Origin: Amylostereum areolatum | Lineage: Eukaryota > Basidiomycota > Agaricomycetes > Russulales > Stereaceae | Assembly: GCA_012932865.1 (NCBI GenBank) | Contig: SAXG01000011.1 | Location: forward strand, 310,001 to 374,000 | DNA: 64,000 bases | Reading direction: 5' to 3' | Part shown: positions 25,294 through 36,182 of the stretch, one piece after another | Position numbering within the stretch: position 1 is the first letter of the stretch | Layout of the letters: every line of letters starts with the position of its first letter | The notes under the pieces: generated by a model | Told to the model about the DNA's origin: nothing | Database searches by the model: none | Seen by the model: only the letters and a program-made list of their open reading frames with translations | Position numbers and translations under genes: made by a program

Positions 25294-25889
25294 ATGCATT
25301 TCTCCCTCGCCGCCCTCCTCCTCGCCTCCGCCGCCCTCCTCGCCAACGCTGCCCCCGTACGTCCCCCCCTTCTCTCCCCTCGCCCCCTCTCTGACCCCCC
25401 TTCTCTTTCAGGTCGACGAGGTTCGCTTCCCGGCCCCGTCCCCCCCCTTCCTCCTCCCGCATCTGACCTTTCCCCCTCAGCGCATGTGGAACGGCCAAGG
25501 CGCCGCAGGCTGGAAGCGCACAGATCTCGACGACGTAAGCCCTCCCCCGCCCGATCGTTTCCACCCTTCCGACGTTCACGCTCCCGCCCTGCGCAGCGCA
25601 TGTGGAACGGCCAAGGCGCCGCCGGCTGGAAACGTTCCTCCGACCTCGACGAAGCAAGTTCCCCCCTTCCCGTCCCCTCCAGTCCCACGCCCTAACCCCC
25701 CTCTTTCCTTCCTCAGCGTGCATGGGGACCGAACAGCGTAGAGTGGAAACGCGATCAGGTCGACGTACGTTCCCTTCCCGCCCCTTCATTCATCGCACCC
25801 GCTCACCCGCTCACCCACTCCTTCCCTCCCTGCAGCGCTCATGGGGCCCCGACAGCGCAGAGTGGAGACGCGCCCAAAATTCCGCTTGA
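25294..25889 (+). CDS. Secreted Kex2-processed repeat precursor, one repeat per mini-exon
   Basis: Predicted 94-residue secreted precursor in six exons, all introns phase 0. Exon 1 (25294-25356) is a signal peptide, MHFSLAALLLASAALLANAA then P. Exon 2 (25412-25420) is VDE. Exon 3 (25481-25534) is RMWNGQGAAGWKR plus TDLDD. Exon 4 (25597-25653) is RMWNGQGAAGWKR plus SSDLDE. Exon 5 (25717-25764) is RAWGPNSVEWKR plus DQVD. Exon 6 (25836-25889) is RSWGPDSAEWRR plus AQNSA and stop. Each unit places a peptide bounded by Trp between an Arg and a KR/RR dibasic site, as in Kex2-processed repeat proteins and fungal RiPP precursors such as ustiloxin- and phomopsin-type. Acidic LDD/LDE/QVD linkers would follow cleavage. 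The intron after exon 4 needs a GC donor (GCAAGT), and the intron after exon 2 has a weak GTTCGC donor. No tailoring enzyme (DUF3328, tyrosinase) lies in the window. The function is unknown: signalling peptide, cyclic RiPP or toxin are all open. Confidence 0.8.
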
Positions 25890-26430
25890 TCTCCCCTCCC
25901 TCCCCATCAGTACGTCCCTCCCCTCCCATCTTATGACCCCCGAAACCGAACCCATCTCTGACCGAGAGTGTCTACCCTCCAGCGCGTGTCTGCGATTCCA
26001 TACCCCGCGGCGCGTCTACCGGCGACAAGACCCTCCCCCTCTCGGACTCCCACCCCTTCCCTGCCTTTTCTCTTCGTTCCGGTCGTATTCTTATCTCTCC
26101 CCTTCTCCGGATCTTGTGCTCCCGTACCCCCTCCCCCCTACGTTCGCTCTTCCCCTCCCCCTTGCATATTGTACCGCTCATCGTGACGTTCCCACCTCCG
26201 TCGTCACCGTCGCTGTTGTTGTATTGTCTAGCTTCCGCGTACCCCCCCACCCTCCCTCCCCCATCGCCGTCACACACACCCCGCTTCCATTCACAGTTTT
26301 CGCGGCGCACAAACACCCCCTCCGCACCTCGCATCTCCCCGCGAACCCTGCATTCCGCCCTTCCCCTTTCACATCGCAGGCGTTTCGTTTCCCCCCTTTG
26401 GGTTCGATCTTGGCCCCCTTCCCTTCATTC

Positions 26431-26454
26431 CTCTCTCTCTCTCTCTCTCTCTCT
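26431..26454. repeat. (CT)n microsatellite
   Basis: About 24 nt of CT dinucleotides within a pyrimidine-rich stretch. Confidence 0.9.
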
Positions 26455-26800
26455 GGTCTTTATGGTCTCCCCCGTCTCCGTTTCCCTGTGTACTCTCTCT
26501 CTCTAGGTTAAGGTTCGGAAAGGGCGGAACCGATGTGGTCGTAATCAGTCTCTAAAGTTTTTTTTTGTTGGGCGACGGCATCGCCTTCCCCCCAACCCCC
26601 CCCAACCCCATCCATCCATCCCCCTCGGGAGTAGTAGTTTGGTCTCTTACAAAGTAGCGTACAGTCTCGAACTCGACGTTCAATCCGATCACTTGACCGA
26701 TCTCAATCCCATGCATGCGTGCATGCATCCGTCCATCACACAACTTATCATCATCACGCACTGCGCACATGACGTGCGCAGGGCGGTGCGCCCGCGCGTA

Positions 26801-26850
26801 AACGTTGAACGTCTGAACGTTCAGACGTTCAACGTTCAGATCTGAACGTT
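26801..26850. repeat. Overlapping perfect palindromes built from AACGTT units
   Basis: 26801-26836 is a perfect 36-nt palindrome made of AACGTTGA, ACGTCTG and their complements. 26831-26850 is a second, 20-nt perfect palindrome (AACGTTCAGATCTGAACGTT) sharing six bases with it. Either could form a hairpin or bind dimeric regulators. Confidence 0.9.
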
Positions 26851-27174
26851 TGAATGCTTGAAACGTTGGTTGCATTGCATTGCGTGTATGTATAAGATAA
26901 GTACAGTAGGGGGTTGGGGGGGCCGTCGGTCGTGGATGCCGATCGGGTGGGAACTTGGAGCTTGATCGGAGCTCGGTTTGGAAGGACACGGGAGGGGCTT
27001 CGAGCGGGGGGGGAACGTACTATACACGGACGATACCACTACGTACGTACGCTCGGCAAGCAACTTGAAGGAGATGGGGGGACTCGATAGATCTAGGTTT
27101 GCTAGTGGGCGCGTCGTCGGCTTCGGGCGCGGGCGTGGGACGAGCGACGCGTCGACCGGTGGCGCTGGCGTGTG

Positions 27175-27196
27175 GGAGGGAGGGAGGGAGGGAGGG
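27175..27196. repeat. (GGGA)n tract
   Basis: Tandem GGGA tetranucleotides. Confidence 0.8.
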
Positions 27197-27340
27197 GGGA
27201 GGGGGGATCGATTGGGAGTGATAGTGATAGAGTGCACGAGTCGATCGGTCGGTGGCTCGGTCGGTCGTGTGTGGGTGTTCGGTGGGTGGGTGGGTTATGT
27301 TGACGTTGGGATCGGATCGTGTCCGACGTGCGGAGGGGGT

Positions 27341-27370
27341 GTTGCGTGGTGTGGTGTGGTGTGGTGTGGG
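27341..27370. repeat. (TGTGG)n tract
   Basis: Tandem TGTGG pentamers, with degenerate copies continuing to about 27460. Confidence 0.8.
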
Positions 27371-27930
27371 CGACGCGAAGGTGGGCGATGGGCGTAGGTC
27401 GCGGGATGGGGATGGGGGATGGTGTGGCGTGGTGCGGTGTAGCGTGGTGTGGGTGCGCTTGAGAGGTTGAGGGGGATTGAGGACGGGGAGGCGGGGGTGG
27501 GGGTTTTCAGAGGGGGTCAGCGGGCGGCGAGGACTCGAGAGTCGAGGTGGAGAGCGCTGGCGGATCCTTGGATCGCTGGGGCGGAGGTGGAGGAGGTGGA
27601 GGTGTACGGTAGAGGTAGAGGATGAGGAGGAGGAGGAGGCAGAGGAGGAGGGGGGCAGAGGAGGAGATGGGACTCGGGGGGAGTGTAGCGTGCGGCGCAG
27701 ACTCGGGCTTGGACTCGGGGGGGTGCGGGACTCGGGGACTCGGAGACATGGAAGGAGTGTCCGTTTTTGCGCGCGCGCAAGAGGACGAGTGAAGGGGGGG
27801 GGCAGACGCCCTTTCGAGAGTGTGTCCGGGTTTCTGGGACCGGTTTCAGTTTGGGCGCGGATGGTGGGCTCGGTCGAAGTGTGCACGATCGCGAGGGAGA
27901 AAGGGAGCTGTGAGACGGTGGGTGGTCGTA

Positions 27931-27970
27931 AGAAAGAAAGAAAGGAAGGAAGGAAGGAAGGAAGGAAGGA
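27931..27970. repeat. (GAAA)/(GGAA)n microsatellite
   Basis: GAAA units change into about seven GGAA units. Confidence 0.9.
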
Positions 27971-28064
27971 AAAAACGACGGAGTGAGCTGGAGGGAGGGA
28001 GGACGGTCGCGATCGCCTTCAGGTTTGTCCCTTGTCCTTTGCCCTTCACACGAGCCCACCTTGC

Positions 28065-28096
28065 CCCCGCCCGCCCGCCCGCCCGCCCGCCCGCCT
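28065..28096. repeat. (CCCG)n microsatellite
   Basis: About seven CCCG tetranucleotide units. Confidence 0.9.
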
Positions 28097-29458
28097 TCGC
28101 CGGGGATCGTGGAGAGGCTCAACGTCAAGCGGCAGGGCTTGGAGTCGCACACACGGGTCGTCCGAACCGACTCAGCTGCTCGCGCGGCCATATTGTATCC
28201 TCTGATATCGTGGTTCGTCTTCTTCACGGCCGCAGACAGGCAGAGCCAAGCTCAACTCAACACCTAAGAGGGCTCGGAATCGGGTCCGCCAAGTGTCCAC
28301 CTTGTCCAGGCGCGCGCGCGCGCAAGATGACTTACAGTTACGTACGCGCATTTGCTTAGCCTGGCTCTTGAGCTTGAGTTGGAGAGCACTTGAGAGCATT
28401 CCATGGCAGTCGGGACCCAAACCCAAGACCCAAGACCCCGAGCTGAAGCCCCCAAGAGCCCCCCTCCCCAAGCGTCGAGCGGGTCCGGAACCGCGATAGA
28501 GGAAAGTATTCATTTGCAATTGCGGCGAACGTGAACGCCTTGCGCTCGGGCCATGGGCAAGTCGAGATTGAGGATCGGGGGACGGACACGGCGCAGCAGC
28601 AGTGGGGGTCCCGCTGGAAAAAAAGAGTATTGTCAATGTCGCGCATCCTGCGCAGTGGGAGCGTGCATACAAACGTACGTACATACATACCAATCTGTAC
28701 TCCAATACCTGCTGTGCAACGACCCTGTTGGCAATCGGTCGGCGCCTGTCAGTTTACAGTCAGAGTGTACGCTGTCGCTGTCGCTGTCGCCGCAGCGCAG
28801 ATCATCCGAACGTCCGGAACGTATACATACATTCGAACTGGGGATCGATTTTTTAAGCTTTGTCCACGTTCTCCACGCCGACTGCGGTGACTGGACTGTG
28901 TGACGGTTGAGATGAGTAAGTGTACTTTTACTTACTTGGCACTGAGCGCTGAGCAGTGAGCGGTGGCTGGCTTACGACGATGATTTTCTCCATGCGCTGC
29001 GCAGCGAGCGCGTACGTAGATCTGTAACGCGGTGCGCGTACAAGCGCGTTACACGCGCGTCCGTGCCAGCCGGGGGGTTTTTTTTGGAGGGGGGGCATGA
29101 CCGAGAAAGGAGACGGAGGTGACTGAGAGTTCAGAGGAGTACGACAATTGACGCGGCGGAGGTGAGCAGAGAGAATAGATTCGGGGTTTTTTTTCCTGCC
29201 CGTGCGCGCACTTCGTATCTTATGTAAGTACGTCGATTCGAGTACAACCTAGTACAACAGGCCAGCGCCGCGCGGGTGTGGCGAGAGGGGACGGGAGAAC
29301 GCACAACGGAAGTGGAGGTGGAGATGGAAACTCGGGCGAGAGTAGGTACGTACTTATCGTGGGTGGGAAGGGGGAGGAGGGGGGCAGAACGACCGGAAAG
29401 ACAGAGCAGAAGGAAGTAAGAAGAAAAGAAACATAGACCGTGCGCCATGGCGGAAGAT

Positions 29459-31010
29459 TCAGGACATCTCCACGTCCCCGTTCGAGTCCGCGACGGGCGC
29501 GGGCGCGGGCGCGGAGGGCCCGACCATGAACGTGTCCAGCTCGCTGTCGAGCTCCTGCGCCGTCTTCGGCTTCGGCTTCTGTCGCGGCGCCGCGGAGCCT
29601 TTGCTTCCGCCCCCACCCCCGCCTCCACCACTACCGCCACCGCCACCCCCTCCCCCTCGCGCCCGGCCTGGCTTTCCCGCGTACGGCGGCGACCTTGGTG
29701 TTCTTACTGTTGCAGGCAGGGAGCACAAGTCAGCATGGCAGAAAGACAGAGAGCAGAAACCAGATAGAATGAGACGGGATGGGATGGGATGGGATGGGAT
29801 GGGAAAGGACGGGATGGGATGAGATGGGAAAAGAAGGAAAAGAAAACGCGTACGCGATCGCGGCTTTGGCGTTCGACTCGGACTGGCCGAGACGGGCGAG
29901 GAGGGGCGCTTTGGGCGTTTGGATGCGGGAGAGCAGGGAGGGCGCGGCCGGGGCGGAGGCGCGTCGGGGGACCTCGCGGTCGAACTCGACGGTCATCGGT
30001 TGGCCTGATGGGGAGCGCGGTTCGCGGTCGTTAGCATCGCGATAGCGGATAGAGGCGGGGCGGGACGAGGGCGGGGCGGGACGGGGCAGGGCGGGACGGG
30101 GCAGGGCGGGAAGCGGAACAGAACAGAGGGTAAGTGGATAGGGAGGATGTGGGTGCGATAGTGGGTAAGGTTTAATCAGGAGATGTCGGTGATGGTTGCA
30201 GAGAACTTGTCGGAGAGAGGGTGGGGGGGGGGGCGAGAAGGGGCGGGCGGGGGGATAGAGAGGAGGGGGAAGGTAGGTGTGTTCTTTCTGATGAGGAGCG
30301 GAACGAGGGAAAGAGATAGACGTGCCTTTCGCGGTCATCCCGTTCAGCTGGTTCCGCGCGCGCGTGGCCTCCGTCGGCGTTTCGTACGTGACGATCGCGA
30401 TGCCCGACGAGCGTCCGCTTCGGTCGTACTATTGCGGGACCCCGCCGTCCGTCGCGTTCGAAGCGTCCACAGGTTCAAAGGGGTCGGCACCATGTGAGGG
30501 AGGGAGGGAGAAAAACGGGCAGCGCGTCAATTGAGAATATTCATTTCATTTCAGTTTATGGGGATGAGGGCCGGGGAGGGGTGGCGTGCTTGCGGCGGGG
30601 GCGGGACAACAGCAGTCGGAGGTTTTCGTACCCTGATATGAGGCTCGCGCACGAGCGTGCCTATCTGGCCGAAGATGGCCTGTTCGTGGAATGGCGCGGT
30701 GGTCAGCGTTCGTGTGTTACTCGTCAGGTGAACGATGGACGGGGGGGAAGAGCGGGGGTGACGGGGGTATAAGAAGGGGAAGGCGAGATGGCGTGGAGAA
30801 AAAGAGAAGGCGAAGGCGAGGGAGAAGGAGAACGCACCATGAGATCTTTCGGCATGACCTCGTAGTGCAGGTTCGTGATCATGAGCTTGTTGGTCGGAGG
30901 GCCATTCGCGGGCGTCGATCTTGTGGTCGGGTCGCGAGGGGCTTTGTCGTGTACCCAGGTGTCGTCAGAAGCGCGGGGCTGGACGACACGCAGGCCCCAC
31001 GGTGAGATGA
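29459..31010 (-). CDS. ALYREF/Yra1-type mRNA export RRM protein
   Basis: Nuclear mRNA-export adaptor of the TREX complex by family. Reading on the minus strand, an exon gives the RNP2 strand NKLMITNLHYEVMPKDL; the next gives IFGQIGTLVREPHI; then YDRSGRSSGIAIVTYETPTE carries the RNP1 strand, followed by ARNQLNGMTAKG and QPMTVEFDREVPRR. After SLLSRIQ and a Gly-rich run comes the conserved C-terminal helix KTAQELDSELDTFMV, which in Yra1/REF contacts the Mex67/NXF1 receptor or DEAD-box partner. The protein ends DVEMS at 29459. The short first exon with the N-terminal helix was not found, so the 5' limit given is only the last visible coding exon, which contains PWGLRVVQPRASDD. Exons are short and introns small. 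Confidence 0.75.
29775..29811. repeat. (GGGAT)n microsatellite in ALYREF intron
   Basis: Tandem GGGAT pentamers between two exons of the mRNA-export gene; degenerate copies continue to about 29825. Confidence 0.85.
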
Positions 31011-33000
31011 ACAGGTCTAGGACGAGGAGAGGCGAGACGTACAGCGAGGCGGGGGCGTGGTTTCAAAGGGGCCATAGGTGATGGTTGAGGGAGTCGGTGG
31101 GGGAGGGTCCAGAGGTCAAATGTACAGTGGGGGAGGTGGGGAACGTGAACGTCGTGCTCGACGACGAGGGGAAGAGAGTGGAAGGAGGGAGTGGTCGTGG
31201 TGGTTGTGGCCAACAACGAGCGCGTGTCTGTCCACCGTGCGCGCGGCCTCCGCTTGGATCTTATCTTATCGGGAACTCTACCCGGCCACTATCTTGCGAG
31301 CGTCTGTTATTTGACCTTGAACTTCAACCGCATCCACTCGTTCTCTCGCTCGACCGCCCGCCAAGGTTGGACCATCCCATCGCTGGAGTATAAGTACCCA
31401 CAGCATACGCTAGAAATGGCGACCATAACGAAGACGGGGCTCCCCACTGGTGCCTACCTCTCCATCCTATCCCTTATGCCACCCTGTAGCCAGTGTCCGG
31501 CACGGCCGGGCAAGCAAACTACTATGCAGTATCGCGTTCACCTCCAATGGTTTCCAGATGGCATCAGCATATACACCACTGTCGACGAATACAGTGAATT
31601 GACCGAACATGCGGACGAAGTCTTTGCGCACGGAGAAGAAAACACTCCAAACCTCGGCCTCAGGCGGGATCTTCGCAACTCGGACTCGACTCAGGTGCCC
31701 CGGGAAGATTCAGGGCCCACGCATCCGTCTGGTCTTCCAGAATTCATCGCGACCTTTCTAGTTCCTACGCATGTGCGGTCTATCTTTGCATCCCTCGGCC
31801 GGCTCGTCTTCACGGATTTGTGCGCGGGGCCGGAACCGGAACCGTGGCGGACGCGTGGGCTCTAGGTTGGCGATCTAGGAGTGCAGATGCCGACTCCCTG
31901 CTCTGGCCGTGGTATCTGGCAGCAGGCAGACGCGCCGCATGTAACGTTTCGGGCTTTATTGTGCAATCGGACGTGGAGCATGTTGGGAGCAGGACACGGT
32001 CGTGAGGCCTCAAGCTCGCCATCCCTGCCTCGGGTGGCCGCCAGGCTACCCCCAATCGTGGCACGGAGTTATCTCCCAATTAATCCAGCTGAGGGCTTGA
32101 GCGGGCGGGCCGCGTGGGCGGACGGGCAGGCAAAAACAAAGCGTCGGTGCGCGTGACAGCGCCTCGACCTCCCCTCGGACTCGGGCTTGTTTACACAGTT
32201 CCAGATTTTTGGGGTCTGTCTGACTCTCGTGCGGACCATCAGGAGAAGCGGACCATCAGGAGAATGGAGGCTCAAGGCGGGTCTTGTTGTCTCGGTCGCA
32301 CGAGCTCGTCCCGGATTTTGCACTTGTCTACGGTTTCCGGTGACAACATCGGAGCTGATTTCACCCCCTCCGGACAGGATCTGGATGGCCTACGAGGAGC
32401 ATTTGTTCTCTTTCCACTTACTCCTTGACAGCTCCGTGCGTAGTGAGCTGAGGTCTTACCCCAGCGTCACTGTGAGGCTCCTGCCAGTGGATCTGGATCT
32501 GAAGATAAATTCATCGACGCCGTATCGGAAAGCAAGCTGTAATGGCTGTACAGGAAGGCCATGGCGGGTATTCGCGCACTTGCCGGCCACTGCAGTGTAA
32601 TAGCTGCTGAACTATTCGGAAACAACGCGACAAGTGCCCGTCGCCATCGTGGGAAATCTGAGTTACGTAAGGCTCGCCCGCCAAGCGGCGTGGGGTCCAG
32701 TCTTAGTCTCATCGCCACCGTACTCCGACGTTCAAACGTCAACTCTCCTGCTTCAGGCTTCCTGCTCGTCCTTGAACATCGTACCGCTCTCCAATACGCC
32801 CTCTCATGAAGAGATTTGTTGCGGAAGGTTTTCGTGGAACGGGGGTACGGTCATGACTTCGTCCAGGTGAGTCATAATACTCCGCACTCTCATTGTTCTC
32901 TCAAAAGAGACGATGCATTTGTCCTTCCGTAATTCCTCATGTCTCGTCCTTATTATCTGGATCTGTCCCCCGAATTTATTCTCCCTGGGAAAATTTTGAC
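31011..33000. other. No confident gene
   Basis: One open frame on + from an ATG at 31416 to 31865 could encode about 149 residues (MATITKTGLPTGAY...), but I recognise no domain. The rest is short frames. Confidence 0.3.
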
Positions 33001-33007
33001 TATATAA
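33001..33007 (+). promoter_or_regulatory. TATA box of pheromone precursor 3
   Basis: TATATAA about 185 nt before the start codon at 33191. Confidence 0.5.
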
Positions 33008-33190
33008 TGCCTCGGCATGCACACCACGTTTCTCATACCGTCCGTCGCTCTTTTGCCCTCCGTACATCTCAGCCCAGCTCCTCAAGACATCCGAGCTGAC
33101 ACAATTACACCGCCGCGATACCTCCTCCACCCTCAACTATCCTTAACACTCCTTAACCCCCCCCTTCCCACCCTCGTTCATCATTGTCTC

Positions 33191-33364
33191 ATGGACGACA
33201 TCTGCTTTCTATCAGAGGAGCAGATCCTTGCCTTTGGCTTCCCCGAATCGACCTCCGTGCACCGTGACGTTGGAGCCTCCCACGAACCTACCTGCTCCGT
33301 TCCCGTCAACCAGGAGCACGGAGGATACTCCAACGACACGTACGCACAGTGCGTTATTGCCTGA
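33191..33364 (+). CDS. Lipopeptide mating-pheromone precursor 3 (CVIA)
   Basis: ORF of 57 residues starting MDDICFLSEEQILAFG and ending NQEHGGYSNDTYAQCVIA then TGA. The open frame extends upstream, but this ATG gives the family-typical MD-acidic start and size. CVIA is a CaaX box. EH before GGYSNDTYAQC resembles the charged doublet at which agaricomycete precursors are cut, giving a predicted 11-residue farnesylated peptide. It lies about 1.2 kb upstream of receptor 2 on the same strand. Confidence 0.88.
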   Translation: MDDICFLSEEQILAFGFPESTSVHRDVGASHEPTCSVPVNQEHGGYSNDTYAQCVIA

Positions 33365-34560
33365 GCACGAGGTGAGGCGCCTGTTGGCTCTCCAAGCTGC
33401 CGCAAACCCTGACGGTCCTTCCATAGGGTACGCATTCGTGCGCTTCCCATACGTTTGCCTTGCAGAGCAGTCCGGAGATGCGCGTACCTCCGACCGTCCC
33501 ACCCACCCATGCATGCCCGTCGCCGCCTCTGCGCCCTCCAGCGCCCATCCATCCCCTCGCTCGTACGGCCAACACCTGCGATTCCTCTATTTATTCGTTC
33601 GACTTTCCCGCCTTGACTTATTTCTTATCCTTATTCCTCGCACATCTCCGTCCATCCGGAGTTGCTATCGATTATGCCTCGTTGCCGTTGGTGTACTTCT
33701 CGCTCGTTTGCCCGTCACCCCCCCACACGGAGAGCATGCTCTCTGATTTTCGTTCTCTGCCTTATTTATTTTCGTTTATTTATCACTGTCGCTACGTGGT
33801 TTGGGGCTTGGGTTGTGGGTTGTTGGGATGGGGTAGCTGTAACAGTTTCGCTCCCGTACTACTCTCTGTACAAATCGAATGTATCATCTGTCGCCCCCGC
33901 TGCTTGCAGTGGGGGATTGCTTCAATGTAAAACAGCCTGAAATCTTATCATGATGTCGAATCGTCGATGAAGTTGACCTCGCAAGCCTCGCAGGATTGCG
34001 CACTTCTTGTGGTCGTTGCCAACCTAGTTTTGCAAGTGTGCGTTGACATAGGTTGGCATGGCTTTATGTTCTGATACCATGCAGAGAGAGTAGCATGTTG
34101 GTCACGTCTGTTTCAATGCCTGCTCTCGCCGGTGACTACTAGAATTAAGTAGACAACATATTATACTGATATTTAAACGTACGGTGAACATTTTCACATC
34201 ATAAAGGGACCTCGCCTTAAGTCGCCTGCGCCCCGAAAGGTAATGGCCGAGTAATGGCCAGCCTGAGGTAGACGGTACTACGGCATTTGCGGAGTGTTTT
34301 GCGAAGATGTCATGATGCCAGTGAACGGCGGACGCCGTAGACTTCCCACGGTCACGTGCGACAGCAGAGCTCTTCTCCATTGTTCTCTTCAATGTGCCGA
34401 AATCCTTTGTTCGCCATATCTATCAGATACCTTCTGGTCCTTCCCTTTGTTCTTCGGGCCAGCACATACGTCAAATAGCCATGGATAACGCACTTCCATC
34501 CCAGCTCTCTTCTCCCCTTCTCACATCCCAAGCAAGAGCTTTTGCCACGCAATCCTACCG
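33365..34560. other. Spacer between precursor 3 and receptor 2
   Basis: Contains the precursor 3' flank and the receptor 2 promoter. No further CaaX mini-ORF or gene was seen. Confidence 0.4.
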
Positions 34561-36182
34561 ATGTCAGACCCTACCTATCCTCTATTCCCCATATGTGCTT
34601 TCCTAGGTTTTGTCCTCGTCCTTGTCCCTCTACCATGGCATCTTCAGGCCCGCAACACAGCGACAGGCTACTTCATGATTTGGACCGCGCTTGCGTGTCT
34701 CAACCAGTTCGTCAACTCCGTGGTATGGCATGGAAACGTCATCAACCACTCGCCTATCTGGTGCGATATATGTATGTAACGCTCACGTCGCTCACACGTC
34801 CCGTTCTCTGACGTATCTTCTGCCTCGACCAGCGACCCGTATAATGCTCGGCGCAACGATTGGTATCCCCGCGTCGTGCTTGTCTATCAATCGACGCCTT
34901 TTCACGTACTCGAATATGAAGGTCGTCTCCGTCTCCCGTTCTATGGTGCGTTTATATATTCGTACAGACGACCGCCCCAACCTGACACCGAGTGCAGAAA
35001 AACCGCGACCTTCTCATCGACACAGGCATATGCCTTGTGTTCCCCTTGATATGTATCGCTCTAGGTGTGTCTCGTTTCACTTCGTATGTCGGAGTCGACC
35101 CTAATTTGCCTTTGCTAGCGTTTGTTGTCCAGGGGCATCGGTTCGACATCTACGAGGACATTGGCTGCTTCCCTGTCATATACAATACGCTTCCTGCGTA
35201 CTTTTTGGTCTTCATGTGGCCAGTTCTCATTGGTCTTGTTTCCTTCACTTTTGCCGGTATGTTACGTCCTTTTCAGCGTTCCTCCAGTAGCCTTACTTTC
35301 GTATCAGCGTTGTCCATCCGCGCTTTCGCACACAAACGCGCCGAGTTCGGGCAATTCCTCTCATCGAATACTTCGCTCACCATGGGCCGTTACCTTCGTC
35401 TCATGGCCCTTGCAATGACCGAGATCTGCTGCACCACCCCACTCGCCGTGCTTGCCGTTGTCTTGAACTTGCAAGCCCCGCTCGAGCCATGGATCAGCTG
35501 GCAGGACACGCATTTCGACTTCGGGCGCATTGGACAGTACCCCGGTGTCGTCTGGCGCACGGGAACGCTCGTCGAGGCACAAATGGAGATGACGCGTTGG
35601 CTGCTACCCTTCTGCGCGCTAGTCTTCCTTGGCTTCTTTGGGTTTGCGGAGGAGGCGAGGAAAAGCTACGCCAAGGTATATGCGCGCGTCCTCAAGGCGT
35701 TGCACATCGTACCGACTCAACGACGCCCTATGTATCAGTATGTTATCTTTCTCACCTTGAGACGAAGGCCAGTGGCTCACCTCACGCTCTTCAGGGCGAC
35801 CTCCGGATTCTCCCCGGCCTCCTCCAAGTTTTCCCCAGCATCTTCCAAGTTCTCCCCATCGTCTACTACTGCGCTGAATTCACTGCCCATGTACAATCAC
35901 TCCCTCCCTTCACCGCCTCCGATCTACGGGAGCAAGCAGATGTTCTCAACCGGCACCTCAGATGTGCACGACGTCGAGAAGGGTGCATTCGCGTCCAACC
36001 ACGTAGGCGACGAGTCGCGGATATCTCTCGCGTCGTCGACGTATGCCACCGCATCGGCTTCCAGAGCATCGTTTTCAACTTCTCTGAACGAGGGTGTACC
36101 AATGTCCATCAGCGATGCCCGTCCTATATCCATTCACGAACCTTTGCCGACGCCTATCCACGACAGGATGACACAGGCGTGA
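34561..36182 (+). CDS. STE3: STE3-type pheromone receptor 2 (GPCR)
   Basis: Seven-transmembrane plasma-membrane receptor for farnesylated pheromone. It starts MSDPTYPLFPICAFLGFVL (TM1), then VPLPWHLQARNTATGYFMIW, VNSVVWHGNV and IWCDI. After an intron come TRIMLGATIGIPASCLSINR, KNRDLLIDTGICLVFPLIC, VVQGHRFDIYEDIGCFPV, the loop MGRYLRLMALAM, EPWISWQDTHFDFGRIGQYP and FGFAEEARKSYAKVYARVL. The tail is long, Ser-rich and ends HDRMTQA. Introns begin near 34771, 34946, 35063 and 35259, plus one in the tail near 35739. No frameshift is seen. The region before the last helices differs from receptors 1 and 3, which share a WTSWADVHSNW motif, so this receptor is the outlier and should recognise a different pheromone class. 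Confidence 0.93.
35808..35870 (+). repeat. Three 21-nt repeats in the receptor 2 tail
   Basis: Three in-frame copies of a seven-residue unit FSPASSK, the third diverged to FSPSSTT, in the cytoplasmic tail. Confidence 0.85.

Larger units (their letters stand above)
25890..29458. other. GC-rich spacer with microsatellites and palindrome
   Basis: A strongly pyrimidine-rich 3' flank (25890-26510) is followed by the repeats listed separately. Arg/Pro/Gly-rich frames look non-coding. No gene is supported. Confidence 0.45.

Noticed and set aside
31416..31865. 149-residue open frame on +
   Set aside because: No recognised domain and no splice or promoter support; mentioned only in the spacer note.
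34002..34060. Possible + end CALT followed by TAG
   Set aside because: An in-frame stop lies a few codons upstream, so no precursor can be formed.
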